64,000 nucleotides of DNA from Lagopus muta (lineage: Eukaryota; Chordata; Aves; Galliformes; Phasianidae): NCBI RefSeq assembly GCF_023343835.1, contig NC_064438.1, forward strand, positions 58,366,578-58,430,577, given 5' to 3'. Position 1 is the stretch's first letter; each line of letters begins with the position of its first letter. The notes under the pieces were generated by a model. It did no database searches, was not told the origin of the DNA, and saw only the letters and a list, made by a program, of their open reading frames with translations. Both the position numbers and the translations under genes were made by a program. Below, piece after piece: positions 38,571 through 50,962 of the stretch.

Positions 38571-39401
38571 CAAACAAAGCAAAGAGATAACACAGGGCAA
38601 CACACTGAGATGCCTATAGTTAAACCTTGAAAGGACTAACAACAAAGGGAAAAAGCCTTCACCTTCAGATTTGTCAGAAGTGCCAAGCTTTTTTAGAAAT
38701 TTGGTGCATGCTGTGTTGGTTCATACAGATCTATGATTTGGTATATGGAGTATTTACAGACACAATTGTTTTGGCCTGCAGGTGGATACCTGGGAATTAT
38801 TTGGCTGATTGTGGCTGTTTATCAAGGAGAAACAGAGCTCTTGGAGATGTAGATCCTTTAGAAGGAGCTAGGTTGCAAACAGGTCCCTAGCACATCAAAG
38901 CCTGCAGAGATGCAGCCTGCACCATGGCCATTAACCCACTGCTGACTGGCTGAGGCAGCAGAGGAATGTCAGCTCCAGAGGTTTTATTTGGACCATGGGG
39001 GACAACGGTGGGATGTCAACACCATATACAAACCAATCTACTACAGGCTGTACTATTTTCCTTGTTGCCTCCAGAGAACACACACCTTCTGAAGTTTCCT
39101 AACATGTTGCCTCATAAGGTGCTTTCACAACATCCACGCAGCGGATACATTAGCCAGCCACAGCAGAGCATAATTCCAGTCTCATAAATCTTCCAGCAAT
39201 TACAAGGCCTCGTTCAACCTCCCCGTGAGATAAAACAACTGCTGCATCATGGCGTCACAAAGGGATTTTTCTTTTTTTCTTTTTTAGCTTTTGCTTTCCA
39301 ACAAATCAACCCTGCAAAATGACAAGTGCAATGTGCTGCCTTCCACATGGAGCCTTGGATACGAAACCAGCCCATCCATTCCTTATTTTATTGACAAAAA
39401 C
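38571..39401. other. intergenic, no gene recognised
   Basis: Unique sequence between oppositely oriented CR1 copies. A short T/C-rich stretch is at about 39269-39291. Confidence 0.45.
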
Positions 39402-39612
39402 GTAGAATCATTAAGGCTGGAGAAAACCTCCGAGATCAAATCCAACTGCAACCCACCCCCCCATGCCCACTGCCCACCTCCCTCAGTGCCCCATCTCCAC
39501 AGTTCCGGAACACCTCCAGGGATGGTGACCCCACCACTCCTGGGCAGCTGTGCCAATGCATTACCACTCTGTCTTAGAATAAATTTTTCCTCGTATCCAA
39601 CCTGAACCTCCA
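39402..39612 (-). mobile_element. CR1 LINE 3' fragment
   Basis: Tail remnant gtagaatcattaagg, then GGCTGGAGAAAACCTCCGAG, CATGCCCACTGCCCACCTCC, CACCACTCCTGGGCAGCTGT and a TCGTATCCAACCTGAACC end. Minus orientation. Confidence 0.92.
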
Positions 39613-40925
39613 TTCTTGACATCGTTGTTTGTCACCTACCAATGAGGAGCAGTGGGTCCATTTAGAACAGGAAGAGAAACAGCATTCTGGGTTACCAGCA
39701 TTGGGCAGTGGCATCCACGTAAGTGCAGCCAAAGGGCAGGACCTTTGTGAACCATGTTGCTGCAAACGTGCTCTGACTCACAGCAGATTCTTACTGCTGC
39801 TTGCCCACAATTTGAGACAGAGCCAAACTACCAGATTTCATTGCCTGTTGTGCTCTCTTCCCTTGCCATAAGGATGAAGTAATGGGTACCCTGGGCTCTG
39901 TGCACGAGGTGCTCAGACTTTCCTCTCTCCCCATCAGGAGTGGAAAATTGTTGGAGCTCCCTTCTGAAAGCCCTTCCTTCTCCAAACACATTACTACGCT
40001 ACTGGAAGCCATTCAATTCAGCCAACTCATTAAGTGACATCTCCTGAGCACATTCTGCAGGAAGAGGAGGCTGTGTGGTGGGCAGGGTTGGGAGGAGGGC
40101 TGCGCATAAACCTGCAAATGCCGGGGACGCGTTACTGTTTTGGGGCTGCTCGTTTCCACCAGAATATTATTAATAACAGCAACAGCCAGCAAAGCTGAGG
40201 CATCTCCCCTGGCAGATGTTCACAGTATGTGTTTGTGCTCCCTTCGCTGATGTACGAAAACATTCTCAAGACAAGATGCTCAGCATGGCCAATATGCCAC
40301 AGCCTAAACAGCAGCCTGTTTTCTCCTTCACCTGTCCCAAAACAAGATACTTTCTGTAACTTCTCATGCATGTTACAGAGAGGTGACCACTGAATAAATA
40401 CACGAGGCAGCCTTTATTCTGATGGTTTCTCAAGAAAGCAAAAATCTCAGAGCATGGTCTCCAAAGACTGCTTGGAAAACATTAGCAGCTCATTACTGAT
40501 CAACTGTTTAAAAATCCCCATTAATGTATACACATACATCCCCAGACAGTACGTTTACCCCCAGTTAATGGCACTGAGTGGGGCTGGAAAGATATGTGTG
40601 TAACAACCCGGCACGCTCCCAGCCCACCCTCATTTACAGTTTTCTCACACAGGCTTCTTCTGACCTCTTCAAATCCCATCCCAATTACAGCCTCCCACTT
40701 ACCCTTCAATGTAAATAAATCCTGCATGGTGGGGATCGCCGCTACCAGTGCAGATGAAAGCCACGATGATGATGGAGGCAAAGCACAACCTGCAGACAGT
40801 TCCCAAAAAGGGCAAGAAAACAAACTGCACACGGGCCTGGCAGGTGAGATTGATGGTGACAACCTGTGGGATAGGAGGTGACACCCATCAGGACACTTGG
40901 AGCTTGGGCACGGGGATCCAGAAGT
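39613..40925. other. intergenic, no gene recognised
   Basis: Unique sequence; nothing supported. Confidence 0.45.
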
Positions 40926-41100
40926 CATGGAATCACAGAATTGCAGAATCACTGAGGTTAGAAAGACCTCCAGGATCTCCAAGCCCAACCCCAACCCACC
41001 CCACCATGCCCACTGCCCCTCAGTGCCACATCCCCACGGCTCTGGAACACCTTCGGGACGCTGACCCCAGCACTCCATGGGCAGCTGTGCCAATGAAGAA
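40926..41100 (-). mobile_element. CR1 LINE 3' fragment
   Basis: tcatggaatcacagaattgc tail, then GAGGTTAGAAAGACCTCCAG, CCCACCCCACCATGCCCACT and CATGGGCAGCTGTGCCAATG. Minus orientation. Confidence 0.92.
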
Positions 41101-42305
41101 GATGCCTAAAGAATGAAGAAAATGCAAAGAGAGGCTCCAAGGCACTGTATGGCTTCCCTTCCTGAGAAGATAGGAAATTTTCTTAGGAGACTGCCTGATT
41201 TCTGTGCTGAGATGACCCCATCCACTTCATGCTGGAGGATGCAAACACTAGGAGGTGCAAAGTTTTCTTTACATATTAACAAGGTCTTGATTGAAAGGGA
41301 GCAGTTTGAACCAGTTCAGGTGGAAATTACTGTGGTGCCATTGGCTTTGGCACTGTTGCATTGGTTTTACACCACTGACACAGTGGATCTTTTCCCCTTG
41401 GGAAAAAAATAGGCTTCCACAAATGTGTTCAGCAGGCTCAGAGGGAGCAAAAGCTGAATCTCTGCTGTCTCTTGGAGCTTCTTTAGGCTGCTGCTGAGGA
41501 TGTTAACAACTTTTTCTCAGGATCTGTGGACATCTTAGAGTACTTCTGGACACAACAAAAGGGTAAACACCATGGAGATGTTCTTCCCACTATAGTGTAA
41601 ATTGCTTCTCTGAAAATTCATCTCTAAACACATCTTCTCAGCTCTCATCCAGCTGTCCCAGGTCAGGATGTTGGGATTTCACGCTGTAATTTCTGCACCA
41701 GCTCTGCAATTTCATGCTACTGGGTGCATAGCAGGTGGGGCAGGTAGTGGGATTGAAGTTGCTGGAGTCTGTGGGGTGGAGGAGATTTTGGATGTTGGGA
41801 CATTATTTTTTTCTCAATCATGGGCTTAATGCGGGGCTCTTCCACTGATCATTAAATAATTACCCTGTGGTTTGAAATTGTTTTTAGTGAGAAAGGGCTA
41901 AATGATCTTATAATGTCCTGGAACTGTCAACATGATATATGGGGCTTATTCAGCATAAATTATAGGCAGTTTCCATGCCACAGAAGCCGCACAAGTTCAC
42001 GGATCCAGCCAAAATATTCAGCAGAAGTTTCTGCCAGGCCGCAGGGCCCGTTTTGCCAAGAGGTGCAGGTGTTTGCTGCCGAGAACGGCCCCATCGCCGA
42101 CCCCAGTGGCCCCGCTTCCCCTCCTGCCATGGATTACCTGAATCGACGCGTTCTGTGATGCCAGGAAGCACAGGAGGGATTTTCAAAACAAGCCCAGCTC
42201 CAAGATGACACGGCCTTTCCTCTGCAGGTGCACGAGCAGAGGATGGAGACTCTTGCAGATGCTCTTGGAGAGGTGTCCATCTCCAGCACACAGACGAGGT
42301 GCCTT
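41101..42305. other. intergenic with candidate element
   Basis: No gene recognised. The 41800-42110 block is noted separately. Confidence 0.45.
41800..42110. promoter_or_regulatory. candidate conserved noncoding element
   Basis: Repeat-free block with GGGCTTAATGCGGGGCTC near 41822, TGATCATTAAATAATTACCC near 41847, AATGATCTTATAATG near 41901, and TCAGCATAAATTATAGGC near 41950. Several homeodomain cores lie within about 100 bp. No convincing coding frame. Enhancer role is inferred. Confidence 0.32.
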
Positions 42306-42420
42306 GTAGGGATAGGGAATCCACCACCTCTCCGGGCAACCTGTTCCAGTGCATTACCACCCTTTCAGAGAAGAATTTTTTCCTGATGTTCTTGAGCACC
42401 TCCAGGGATGGGGCACCATG
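42306..42420 (-). mobile_element. internal CR1 LINE fragment
   Basis: CCACCACCTCTCCGGGCAAC, CTGTTCCAGTGCATTACCAC and AAGAATTTTTTCCTGATG are internal CR1 3'-end blocks in minus order, then a separate CACCTCCAGGGATGGGGCAC block in the wrong place. The tail is missing, so this copy is rearranged. Confidence 0.8.
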
Positions 42421-43578
42421 TCTGAATGGTCTCTCAGAAAGGACAAAGCCACCACTCAGCCATGGCAGTGCCAGATTTACTGTGTCCATCACATCCATCA
42501 CACGCCCTTCGTGGAGCAGCGCTCCAAGCTCGCATTGCATTTCCCCAAACACTGCCACAGGCTGAGGAAATCACGTCTGTGTCCCTACCACTGACTTCCA
42601 CAGGAGTTCAGGAGCAGCAAAGAGCCTGCTCTGCTCCTCTCGGGGACAGGCAGCCCAGAGGATACCCAAGGCATCGATGGAGGACCACCAGCAAATGAAC
42701 ACCCCAACTCAGCACAAAGGTCTGCTTTAAACCAGCCTAGAAAAATAGTGAGAGAGACCTGGGTGGCTTGGTGGGATGTCCATCACCAAAACTCTAAAAA
42801 TGGAACAGGTGTGAGAATCCAGGCTGGAGTAGGATAAAGGCACAGAGCAAGGATGTTCCCTAAGCCCCCTCAGCACTGCATCAGTCATGCTGCTGGGCTC
42901 TGCACTCTACCACACATAAGCATCCTTAGTTCAAGTCTCCGTTCAGGCCAAATGTCTCTGCAGCCTCACTATCTCTCACTCTTGGCCTCACTTTTCTGTG
43001 CATGCCACAGGGATGGTGGGCTGTAAAGCCAGGCTGAAACCTCATGGCTTGGAAATGCTTCTTGCCATTAGCCACAGTAGTGGGGGACAGCAGTGCAGCC
43101 ACTACCAAGCTTAAGGGACAAACAGTTCCAACAACGTTCCATAGCCAGCTTGTCCATACTGATGGAGATTTGGGAATGTTCTGTGGGAGATTCCTTCACT
43201 GCTTTGCCTGGCCATGCCTTTTCCAGGGGGCGGTGGGAAGACTGGTGTCAACATGTGTGAACAAGGCTAGGAAATTTTTTCCCTATCCCTGCTCTTGGTT
43301 TTGCTGAATCTGAAATGAGTTGTTCAGAACAAGATAAGAAACCAGCAGCAACGGATGCATGCAGGAAGCCATGTGCTCAGACCAGTGCATCCTCTTGGCC
43401 TTCACTGTGTAAAGCAATGGGGACAGACAGAGAGCATCAGCACGAGCACTGTCCCTTCTGCAGCCACTGCATCAGGCATGACTTCTTCTTTCACCTCTAG
43501 GAGGTGATGTCATGTGGGAACCTTTAACCACAGGGTAGGTTGAGATTGGTGCTTAGTGTCATTGGGAATAATTTAAAA
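42421..43578. other. intergenic, no gene recognised
   Basis: Unique sequence; nothing supported. Confidence 0.45.
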
Positions 43579-43750
43579 CATAGAATTATAGAATCATCTG
43601 AGTCAGAAGGGACCCTTAAAGGCCATCTGGTCCAACTCCCCTGCCATGAACAGGGACACCCACAGCTCGATTAGGAGCTCAGAGCCACATCCAGCCTAAC
43701 ATTGAGTGCCTCCAAGGAGGGGGCACCCACCACCGCTCTGGGCGGTGTTT
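43579..43750 (-). mobile_element. CR1 LINE 3' fragment
   Basis: catagaattatagaatcatc tail, then GAAGGGACCCTTAAAGGCC, CTGGTCCAACTCCCCTGCC and CACCCACCACCGCTCTGGG. Minus orientation; close to the 24344 copy. Confidence 0.92.
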
Positions 43751-44399
43751 AGGAGAGATTCCTAAAGGGCTGTGAGAGCAGGAATCCCCACAGAACTGAC
43801 TCACAGTGGCTCTTCTAGACGTCACATTCGGCTCCAAAAAATGACATTTCCCGGCAGAAAACGTTTCCCCTTCCTTCTCTTCAGCACTGCTAATCATCAC
43901 CCTCCCAGCCGCTGGATCAGACCCAAACCAATCACATCTGCACCCAAAGAAAGGAAAACGTCCACTTGTGTTTCATTTACTTTTATGGGAGCGTTAACAC
44001 ATTTCAGTCACATAAAACCTTCACCTTCAAACAGAAAAGGGGAAAGACAGAAAGGAAAGCCATGTGAGGTGATCGACTCAGCACCAACTACGCACCGAGC
44101 GGGACCAACCCCAGAGTAGCAGATTTAACTTCCCTGCATGGGGCTTTGGGTCAAGCACAGGGCTGAGGATACCAAGCACAGAGAGCAGGGACAACACCGG
44201 GACCTCGGTGTCACCACACTGCTGGGATGTGCCTCCATGGCCCCAGCCAGCCCACAGCTGCAGACGGCTGCCTCGGCCCCATCTGTGGGGTCTCTTGTTG
44301 GTGGTTTGGGGTTTCTCCACTGAAGATGCTCGTAACCAAAACCAGATTTGATTCCCAAATAGCCCCAAACTCTTTTAAAGCTTACAAATCTTCCGCACC

Positions 44400-44620
44400 T
44401 GTGTTTGCTCATTCCTGCTGCTCAGCCCTGCCCTGGGAAGGACGATGTTTATTCCACTCCTCCGCAGTTATTTACAATGGGGTTTTTGGATGGAGATGGA
44501 GCACATATTTGTCTAATGGCGACAGGGCAGTGAATTTGATTCTTCTCATTAGCAGTCATCAGCTTAACGGGAAGCAATAAAAGATTTTTTAAATAGCGGG
44601 TGCTTGAGAGATGTTATTTA
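44400..44620. promoter_or_regulatory. candidate conserved noncoding element
   Basis: Repeat-free block with CCGCAGTTATTTACAATGG near 44462, GTCTAATGGCGACAGGGCAG near 44513 and CTCATTAGCAGTCATCAGC near 44546. Several TAAT/ATTA cores and retained CpGs. No coding potential. Function is inferred. Confidence 0.32.
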
Positions 44621-44667
44621 TTGCAGTCGCTGTCAGCAGGATGAGAGCATTCCTGGGCTGCAAGGGG

Positions 44668-44766
44668 GGAAACTGAGGCATGAGGCCGCTTTCTGACCCA
44701 CCCTGGACCACACAGATGGAAGTGGGAAGAAACCTCCACCCTCCTGCCAACAGCCGTGCTGCCCTG
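44668..44766 (-). mobile_element. possible ancient MIR SINE fragment
   Basis: GGGAAACTGAGGCATGAGG near 44668 followed about 40 bp on by GGACCACACAGATGGAAGTG resembles the reverse complement of the MIR core, in which GGAAACTGAGGC is followed by GGTCACACAGCTAGTAAGTG. The spacing and order fit. Divergence is high, as expected for an element that predates the bird-mammal split. A profile search would settle it. Confidence 0.45.
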
Positions 44767-46682
44767 GGGACACGCAGTGATGTTATTATTATAAGCCATT
44801 ATTCAGCCCACAGCAAAAGCGATTTGTGATGTGCCATGTACTGTTAGCTACATCCAGCACCCAGCGGGTCTGCTGCAGGGTCCCCTCCCCTGCTCCTCCC
44901 TCCATCAACCATCTCCAAAGCTCCTTGTCTGCTCAAGCACAGCAACTTCCTCAGGATCACACTGTACTTCATCACTGCTAAAGAACCATCACTACCAAAC
45001 AAGAACAGACTGAGTCCTTGGGAGACTCATTGCAGTGGTCCATCTGGGCTCTCACTTCTCCAATAGCCAAAATTTTTCTCCCAGTTTCCCAGATGTCTCT
45101 ACTGAAAGACAAAGAGTTCTTTTCTCCCCATGGGATTTACCAGCTGTACCATCACTTCTTTCTCCTGTATCCTGTACATGTTGATCCTCTTTGACTCCTA
45201 TTATTGGTAAATCAAACTGAAAATCATTGCAAACAATTTGTGGGCACTGCCTCTTGCAGGGAAGCTGTACAACTCAATCAACCATCTTTTGAGGAACGCT
45301 GCGGGGATCATTTTCAATATTTTTAAACACCGAAACAAATACCAGCTGTATACATTAAATGTCTCAAAATGACATCTAGGAATACCTGCTTCAGTTGTCC
45401 CACATCCAGAAATGGTAAAGGTCAGCGAGTTTCATGGGATGTCTTGCTTGATGCCTCTTCCAGACCTGAAAGCCCTTGCGTAAGACTGTCCTTGAAGCAC
45501 AATACTATGCAGGGTCCAGGCTCTTTGCTAGGATGTGCAAGCAGAGTAAAAGAACATTACCATGTAGTTCAAGTGGGCTGTTGGGTCCATAAGAAGCAGA
45601 GCAGGTACTAAAGCATGTCCTAGAGCCCTGATTCTTCTTTTCAGTGTAATTCAACAGCAAGGAACTCCCCCCCATAAATCACCCAGCAGCATGGGAACCC
45701 TCCCACAGCAGGTCCAGAGCCCAACCACATGAGCGGACAGTATGGCATCAACTGGGCTGTGATGTCTTCAGCAGTTCACACAGCTTCAGCCCATCACCCT
45801 CTGTGCCCCAACATGGAGAAGCTCAGGGTAGCAGGGATTGGAACCAAACAGGCTTTAAGGGTTCATTCAAAGCCAAACCTTTCTTTGATTGTGTGTAGGC
45901 AATTCCCTACTGAAAGTCATGTTGCCAGCACCTGTCCCATGGCCCTGTGAGCCCTCTCCCACGTGTCTATCATGCACAGGGCTCCCCCAGAAAGGTCAAT
46001 AATCAATTTAGTGTATCTTAGTTAGTCTTGGCATGGAGGCTTTCATTTGTTTTCTTATTAAATAGCAGGTGTGTGTTACAGTGCAGACAAAACTAACAAA
46101 ACCAATAAAAGTAACGCAAAGTTCCAACTGTCTTCCATATATGCTGATATGTAAAGCAGTGGCACTTGTTTCAGCCTATTGCTTCATAGTACATCATCTC
46201 ACTTTACTGGAGGGAGAGGCGAGGGACAGGTGGATACTGGGAGAAGCATTTGCTCCTTGCCTGTGGGACTCCAGATCTGCCCACCCTGCTTGGTGCCAGG
46301 GGTACCAGAGAATAGAGGTCCAAGCAGCACTTCCTGAAGAAGAAAGTGGGTGGGAAGCTCTGAGCAATGGATTTATGGATACAAAATTGGAGCTGTCCTA
46401 TTGAACGCAATGACCTTAATTTTGGCTCAGGAAGCTCTGACCTGTAAATATCAACAGGTAGTGGGTATTCTGGAAAAACATCATTACAGGTTTGCTGTGT
46501 TCCTTCATCCTCCTACAGCATCTTCAGAGATGGGCTGCAGCACTAGATGGTCCTTTGGAAAGAGTTAGCCCAGGCTTCTTTTGAACGCAGGGCAGCATCA
46601 GCAGTTTTCCATTCATAGCTTGCTAAGATTGGGAGCCAGTGCATCCTCTAGGAGCTGTGTGGTCTCCCAAGGTCTGCATATC

Positions 46683-46857
46683 ATCATAGCATCCTAGAAC
46701 GGCCTGGGTTGCACAGGAGCACAGTGCTCATCCAGCTCCAACCCCCTGCTGTGTGCAGGTCACCAACCAGCAGCCCAGGCTGCCCAGAGCCACATCCAGC
46801 CTGGCCTTGAATGCCTGCAGGGATGGGGCATCCACAGCCTCCTTGGGCAACCTGTGA
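46683..46857 (-). mobile_element. CR1 LINE 3' fragment
   Basis: atcatagcatcctagaacgg tail, then GGCCTGGGTTGCACAGGAGC, CACCAACCAGCAGCCCAGGC, CCTGCAGGGATGGGGCATCC and CCTTGGGCAACCTGTG. Minus orientation and nearly the exact inverse of the 3' part of the 28101-28517 copy. Confidence 0.95.
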
Positions 46858-48006
46858 ATAGTGCAGGTATCTGCAGCCTGTGGGAAAAGGGGGAATTAGA
46901 ACAAGAGTGGAAAGGAAAATCTGCATTTATTAACAAAGAGAAATGTGAAAGCAGTACAGAAGGCAGCAGAATAACCAGGCAGCGAACAGCACAAAGGCAG
47001 GTGTGAGCACACTGAAATGTGCCTGTGCTTTCCAAGGTGCATGAACAGACCCAAAGTGCAGGGCTGGGTTAGGGTTAAAGCTCTCCTCAGCTCTGATGTT
47101 GTGGCAGAGGCAGCAGAACCGAGGTCTCAGCATGTGTCCATCTGCTGGGTGGGACAACCTGTGGTTGACACAACAGAACCAGAGCTCACTGTGGCCTCAT
47201 TCCTCTTGGGCTCTACAAGCTGAGCTTTATGTGGCTTGAGTTTAAGTGAGGGATGCTCAGGACAAACCCAAGGGCAGAGGAGAGTTTTGCAGCTAACTCA
47301 CAAGGCAGATCAGGCAACTGTTGGTTCTTCGTGTGTGACTCAGCCCAAGTGCACACATCTCTCTGGGCCCAAGATCCCCACCTGCAAAAGGGCAGAAGGA
47401 TTCCTCACACCAGCTCAGTCCAGTGGTTCCACATAGGAACAATGTCTTGTGCTCAGCACAGAGGAAAGCCTTTGGGTCTGCTATCATGTGGCGAAACCTG
47501 AAAATAGAGAGAACAGAGCGGCACTTTCAGTGCCAAGGTTCAGCAGTTTTTCAGGCCACCAGAGCTCAACTATTATTGTAATAGGTGAGAAGCTTGCCAG
47601 AGGTGTCCAAGCATGAAGGCCAAGAGGAGAACGGCTCCATCTTCGTTTGCTGGATCCTTAGCAAAGCCTCTGAGCTCATCCCAGAATAACAGTGTACAAA
47701 CCTTGGTGCCTCTCTTCCAAACCAATTGGCATTTTTAGAAACTAATTTGCAAAGCCTCAGGCTCTGTGGCTACAAGCAAATCCTGGCTGTCTGAGCAGCA
47801 CTTCTCAGTGATGGCATCTCCAAAACAGCAGCTTTTTTCAGATTGATGCCGTAAGATCTGGCTTTGAAAGGCAAATCTTCACCTAGAAGAAGAAAGTTCT
47901 GCCCGATGATCCTACAAACCAAGAATCTGTAGGACCTCAGTTGGAGCCACAACGGGTTACAGCACCTCGCTGAGATGTTCTCCTCATCTGCTGTATTCAT
48001 AAGCCT
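46858..48006. other. intergenic, no gene recognised
   Basis: Unique sequence; nothing supported. Confidence 0.45.
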
Positions 48007-48125
48007 CATAGAATCGTATAGGTATAGAGTTGTAGAGTCAACAGCTTGGGTTGGAAGGGACTTTGCAGCCCACCCAGCCCCAATCCCTGCCTTGGGCTGG
48101 TTGCCTCCCACCAGGTCAGGCTGTC
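48007..48125 (-). mobile_element. CR1 LINE 3' fragment
   Basis: catagaatcgtataggtata tail, then GCTTGGGTTGGAAGGGACTT and a diverged CCCAGCCCCAATCCCTGCC block. Minus orientation. Confidence 0.85.
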
Positions 48126-48624
48126 CAGCCACTTCTGTAAACCATCAGTTTTTGGTACCCGGAGTCACAGCCTTCCTAAGGTGGGCCCAGAGATGAAGGT
48201 GCATTGTAGTGAGACGCAGTGCTCACCATCTGGGGTGCAAGATTTTGGGTGAAAGCTGCCTGGGGCTGGTAGGAAATCTGCACATCCACCTTCAAGTCAT
48301 TCTGCTTTCGTTTCCAGCCGGAGTTGAGTAAGAGGAGGGATTACATTGATACATCTTATCTCAAACCTTCGTGCACTGAAGGGCCAGGGATTTCTGTGCC
48401 ACAGACAACAAAGCGCTCTAAAATAAGTCATGTCTGCAAATGCCACATTCCATGGTCTAAAGGAGTTACTGCACTTTTAAAGCAGATATGTTTGTCACAC
48501 TTTTAAACAAAGTTGAACATAGGCTCTGCAACGCTCCATCTCTTCTCTGCTGTGTGATCAAGGTAATTTCTGACACAGGTAAGCCAGCAAGAAGCCAAAT
48601 GGGCTGTAGGTGTCTCTGATTATC
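48126..48624. other. intergenic, no gene recognised
   Basis: Unique sequence between two CR1 fragments; nothing supported. Confidence 0.4.
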
Positions 48625-48688
48625 GCAGGGGAGTTGGATTTGATGGCCTTTAAAGGTCCCTACCAAGACAAATGATTCTAGGATTGTG
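48625..48688 (+). mobile_element. short CR1 LINE tail
   Basis: GGGGAGTTGGATTTGATGGC, TTTAAAGGTCCCTACCAAG and tail ATGATTCTAGGATTGTG. Plus orientation, only the last 65 bp. Confidence 0.85.
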
Positions 48689-50429
48689 CATGCCACATCC
48701 ATGGCACAAAGCTAGCAAACAACACCACCACTGTGCTGACCCCAGAGCTGGGCATCAAACCCCAAAGCACAGCACAATGGCCAGAGACACTCCGTGGGAT
48801 TCCTGGCCGTTCCCCACACCTGCACTCAATTCACAGCTTCCCAAAGCAGCTCCTCTGCCCTCTCCCCTTCCCGAGGTGGTGAGAAGAGATCTGATCAGCA
48901 AAAAAAAACCACCCCCAATTATCAGCTGGAAACTGGAAGGGGCCTGAATCTGTTTGACCTGACCACTTTGCTGTGCTTTCCTGGGGACAGAGGGATGCAG
49001 GCACACGGGAAGGGGAATCCTCAGCCCCTGCACACACTTTGTGTTGCATGTAGGAGTTCAAATGTGCTTCACTGAGTCAGCTGCTCAATGCATCCACGAG
49101 TGTTTTGTTACTGACAGGCAGTCCATACCCATGGGTCAGATTCTTTAAAAAGTTACTGAATCGAAATGTCTTGATTTAACAATAAAAAGAGAAACGAAGA
49201 AAGAAAGATTAAAAAAACCAGCAGTTCCCTACAGTTTGGGAGCAGGACAGACCCTGCAGGATCAAAGCAAATGAGAAGCTCTCCAAGGCCGCACAGCACC
49301 AGGACAACATCTCCCCCCGCAGCACCTATAGGACATGCAGGTGCCTCTGCAGGGCTGGAGCTCTGCTTTCGTCATCAAAACGCAATGCAAAAACCAACAC
49401 CAAAGCAAGCAGACCCAGAAAGCAGCAGGAATGCAGCAAAGCAGTTGGAGGCTTCTCCTCACGCAGCCGCAAGGGGAATGAGCTAAATCCCAGAGCCACT
49501 TGTGCTGCACGGCTCCATCACACTGCCAGGGGTGGGATAAACCAGGATGGATGAGAGCAGGGAGACAAACCTGGGAGAGGCCTCGGGAGCTTTTTGTTTT
49601 TATCCTTTGAGGAAAAGCAGAGGGATTTTCTCCAGCTGCCATGCTGCGGGGTGATGGGGCTGAGCCCCTTCCCCTGTCCCACAGTGGGGTTATCACAGGG
49701 AGGTGGGGAGCTGTGTAATTGCCCTGTCAGGCAGCTGAAAGGCGCTTGCCTTTAGCTGATGCCACTTCAAAATGAAATTCCTTCTTTGGCACAGCTATGT
49801 CTGATATGCAGGCATCAAAGGGGAGGCAGCAGGTCGCCGGTGCCCCGGGCCACGCATTTCCCTTCTTAAAGGCAGGAATGAGAGTGTCAGCTCCGGGCCG
49901 AGGGGGGCCCAGCAGCCATCACTGCTGCCCCACACACCCTACACACCCCACAAACCCCCATGCAGAGCCACGCAGGGACCCCTCAGTGTGGGCAGACACA
50001 AAGCGCCCACAGCCCCTCCATCAGCGGTGCCGTGAGGGGGACAGAGGGGAGCACAGGAGGTTGGAAGGGTGGTTGTTGGGGGCGTTTTTGTTGTTTCCAA
50101 GAGAACTGCAGGGCCATGCTGCCTCCCCCCTGGCTCCCATCTCCTCTCTCCACCTGCACTCCTCAGGGAGCCAAAGCTTTTGGCAAGCATTCCTGGCCGC
50201 TTTTTTATTGGTTTCGGCTAAGCCGCCCCTTTCGGAGGGTTGGAGAGCTTCAATCGTTAAAAGAAAAGAAAGAAAACAAATTAAAAACCAAAAAAACGCA
50301 TCACACCCCCCCACCTCTGCTGCTGCCCTCCCTTCCATTCCCCCAATGGCTGCAGGGGGTCTGACCCCCCCTCCCCCCTCTCCCCCCAAACAGGTTCTGA
50401 CCACAGCATCCAAGCCCCCACTGTACCTG

Positions 50430-50550
50430 TTTGGCTCTGATCCCCTTCCTGCTCGGAAGCAATTTGGAGACGACGCAGCGCAGGTAGCTATTAGCTAACA
50501 CATATTTAACTGCTCCAGATATCTTTCGTTTCTTGTTGGGGTTTTTTTTG
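50430..50550. promoter_or_regulatory. candidate noncoding element 3' of BMP4
   Basis: AGACGACGCAGCGCAGGTAG and AGCTATTAGCTAACACATAT form a CpG-containing, TAGCTA-rich unique block inside otherwise C-rich low-complexity sequence, about 0.6 kb beyond the BMP4 poly(A) site. Regulatory role is inferred. Confidence 0.25.
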
Positions 50551-50922
50551 GCATTGTAATGGGGCGATTTGATCTTCAAAGGCCCCGTGCAAACCTTTGA
50601 AGCTTCCCAATCTCCAGTAGGGAGGGGAAGAGAGATTGGGAAGGGAGGGGGAGGGAATGTTAACAGTTTTAAAACCTGGGGAATCCTGAAGATGAACGAA
50701 GGGTTTAAAACCCATCGGGTTTAGCACATAGCCCTCAGGTAAACCTTCACCTTCTTTTCAAATGCAATTTTGGTGGGTGGCTTTGCAAACACTCGGGCCA
50801 GGTGAGCAAGGTGGGCTCTATTCCCAGCAGCTGACTGTCCAGTGAGGTGCTCCTCAGCACCGGGGGCTCCATGGTACCTCGGTGAGAAACAGAGACACCG
50901 AGATTGGCAAAGACTATGGGGT

Positions 50923-50938
50923 GGGGGGGGGGGGGGGG
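50923..50938. repeat. G(16) homopolymer
   Basis: Sixteen consecutive G following GGGGT, next to a purine-only tract. Could form G-quadruplex on the plus strand and is a likely sequencing and assembly trouble spot. Confidence 0.9.
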
Positions 50939-50962
50939 AAAGGGAGAGAGAAAGAGGAGGGA

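Larger units (their letters stand above)
43751..46682. other. intergenic with candidate element and possible MIR
   Basis: No gene recognised. It contains the candidate element at 44400-44620 and the MIR-like stretch at 44668-44766. Confidence 0.45.

Noticed and set aside
49797-50498. 233-codon plus-strand frame downstream of BMP4
   Set aside because: Proline- and serine-rich with low-complexity C runs and no domain, signal peptide or splice context. It looks like an open frame from GC-rich composition.
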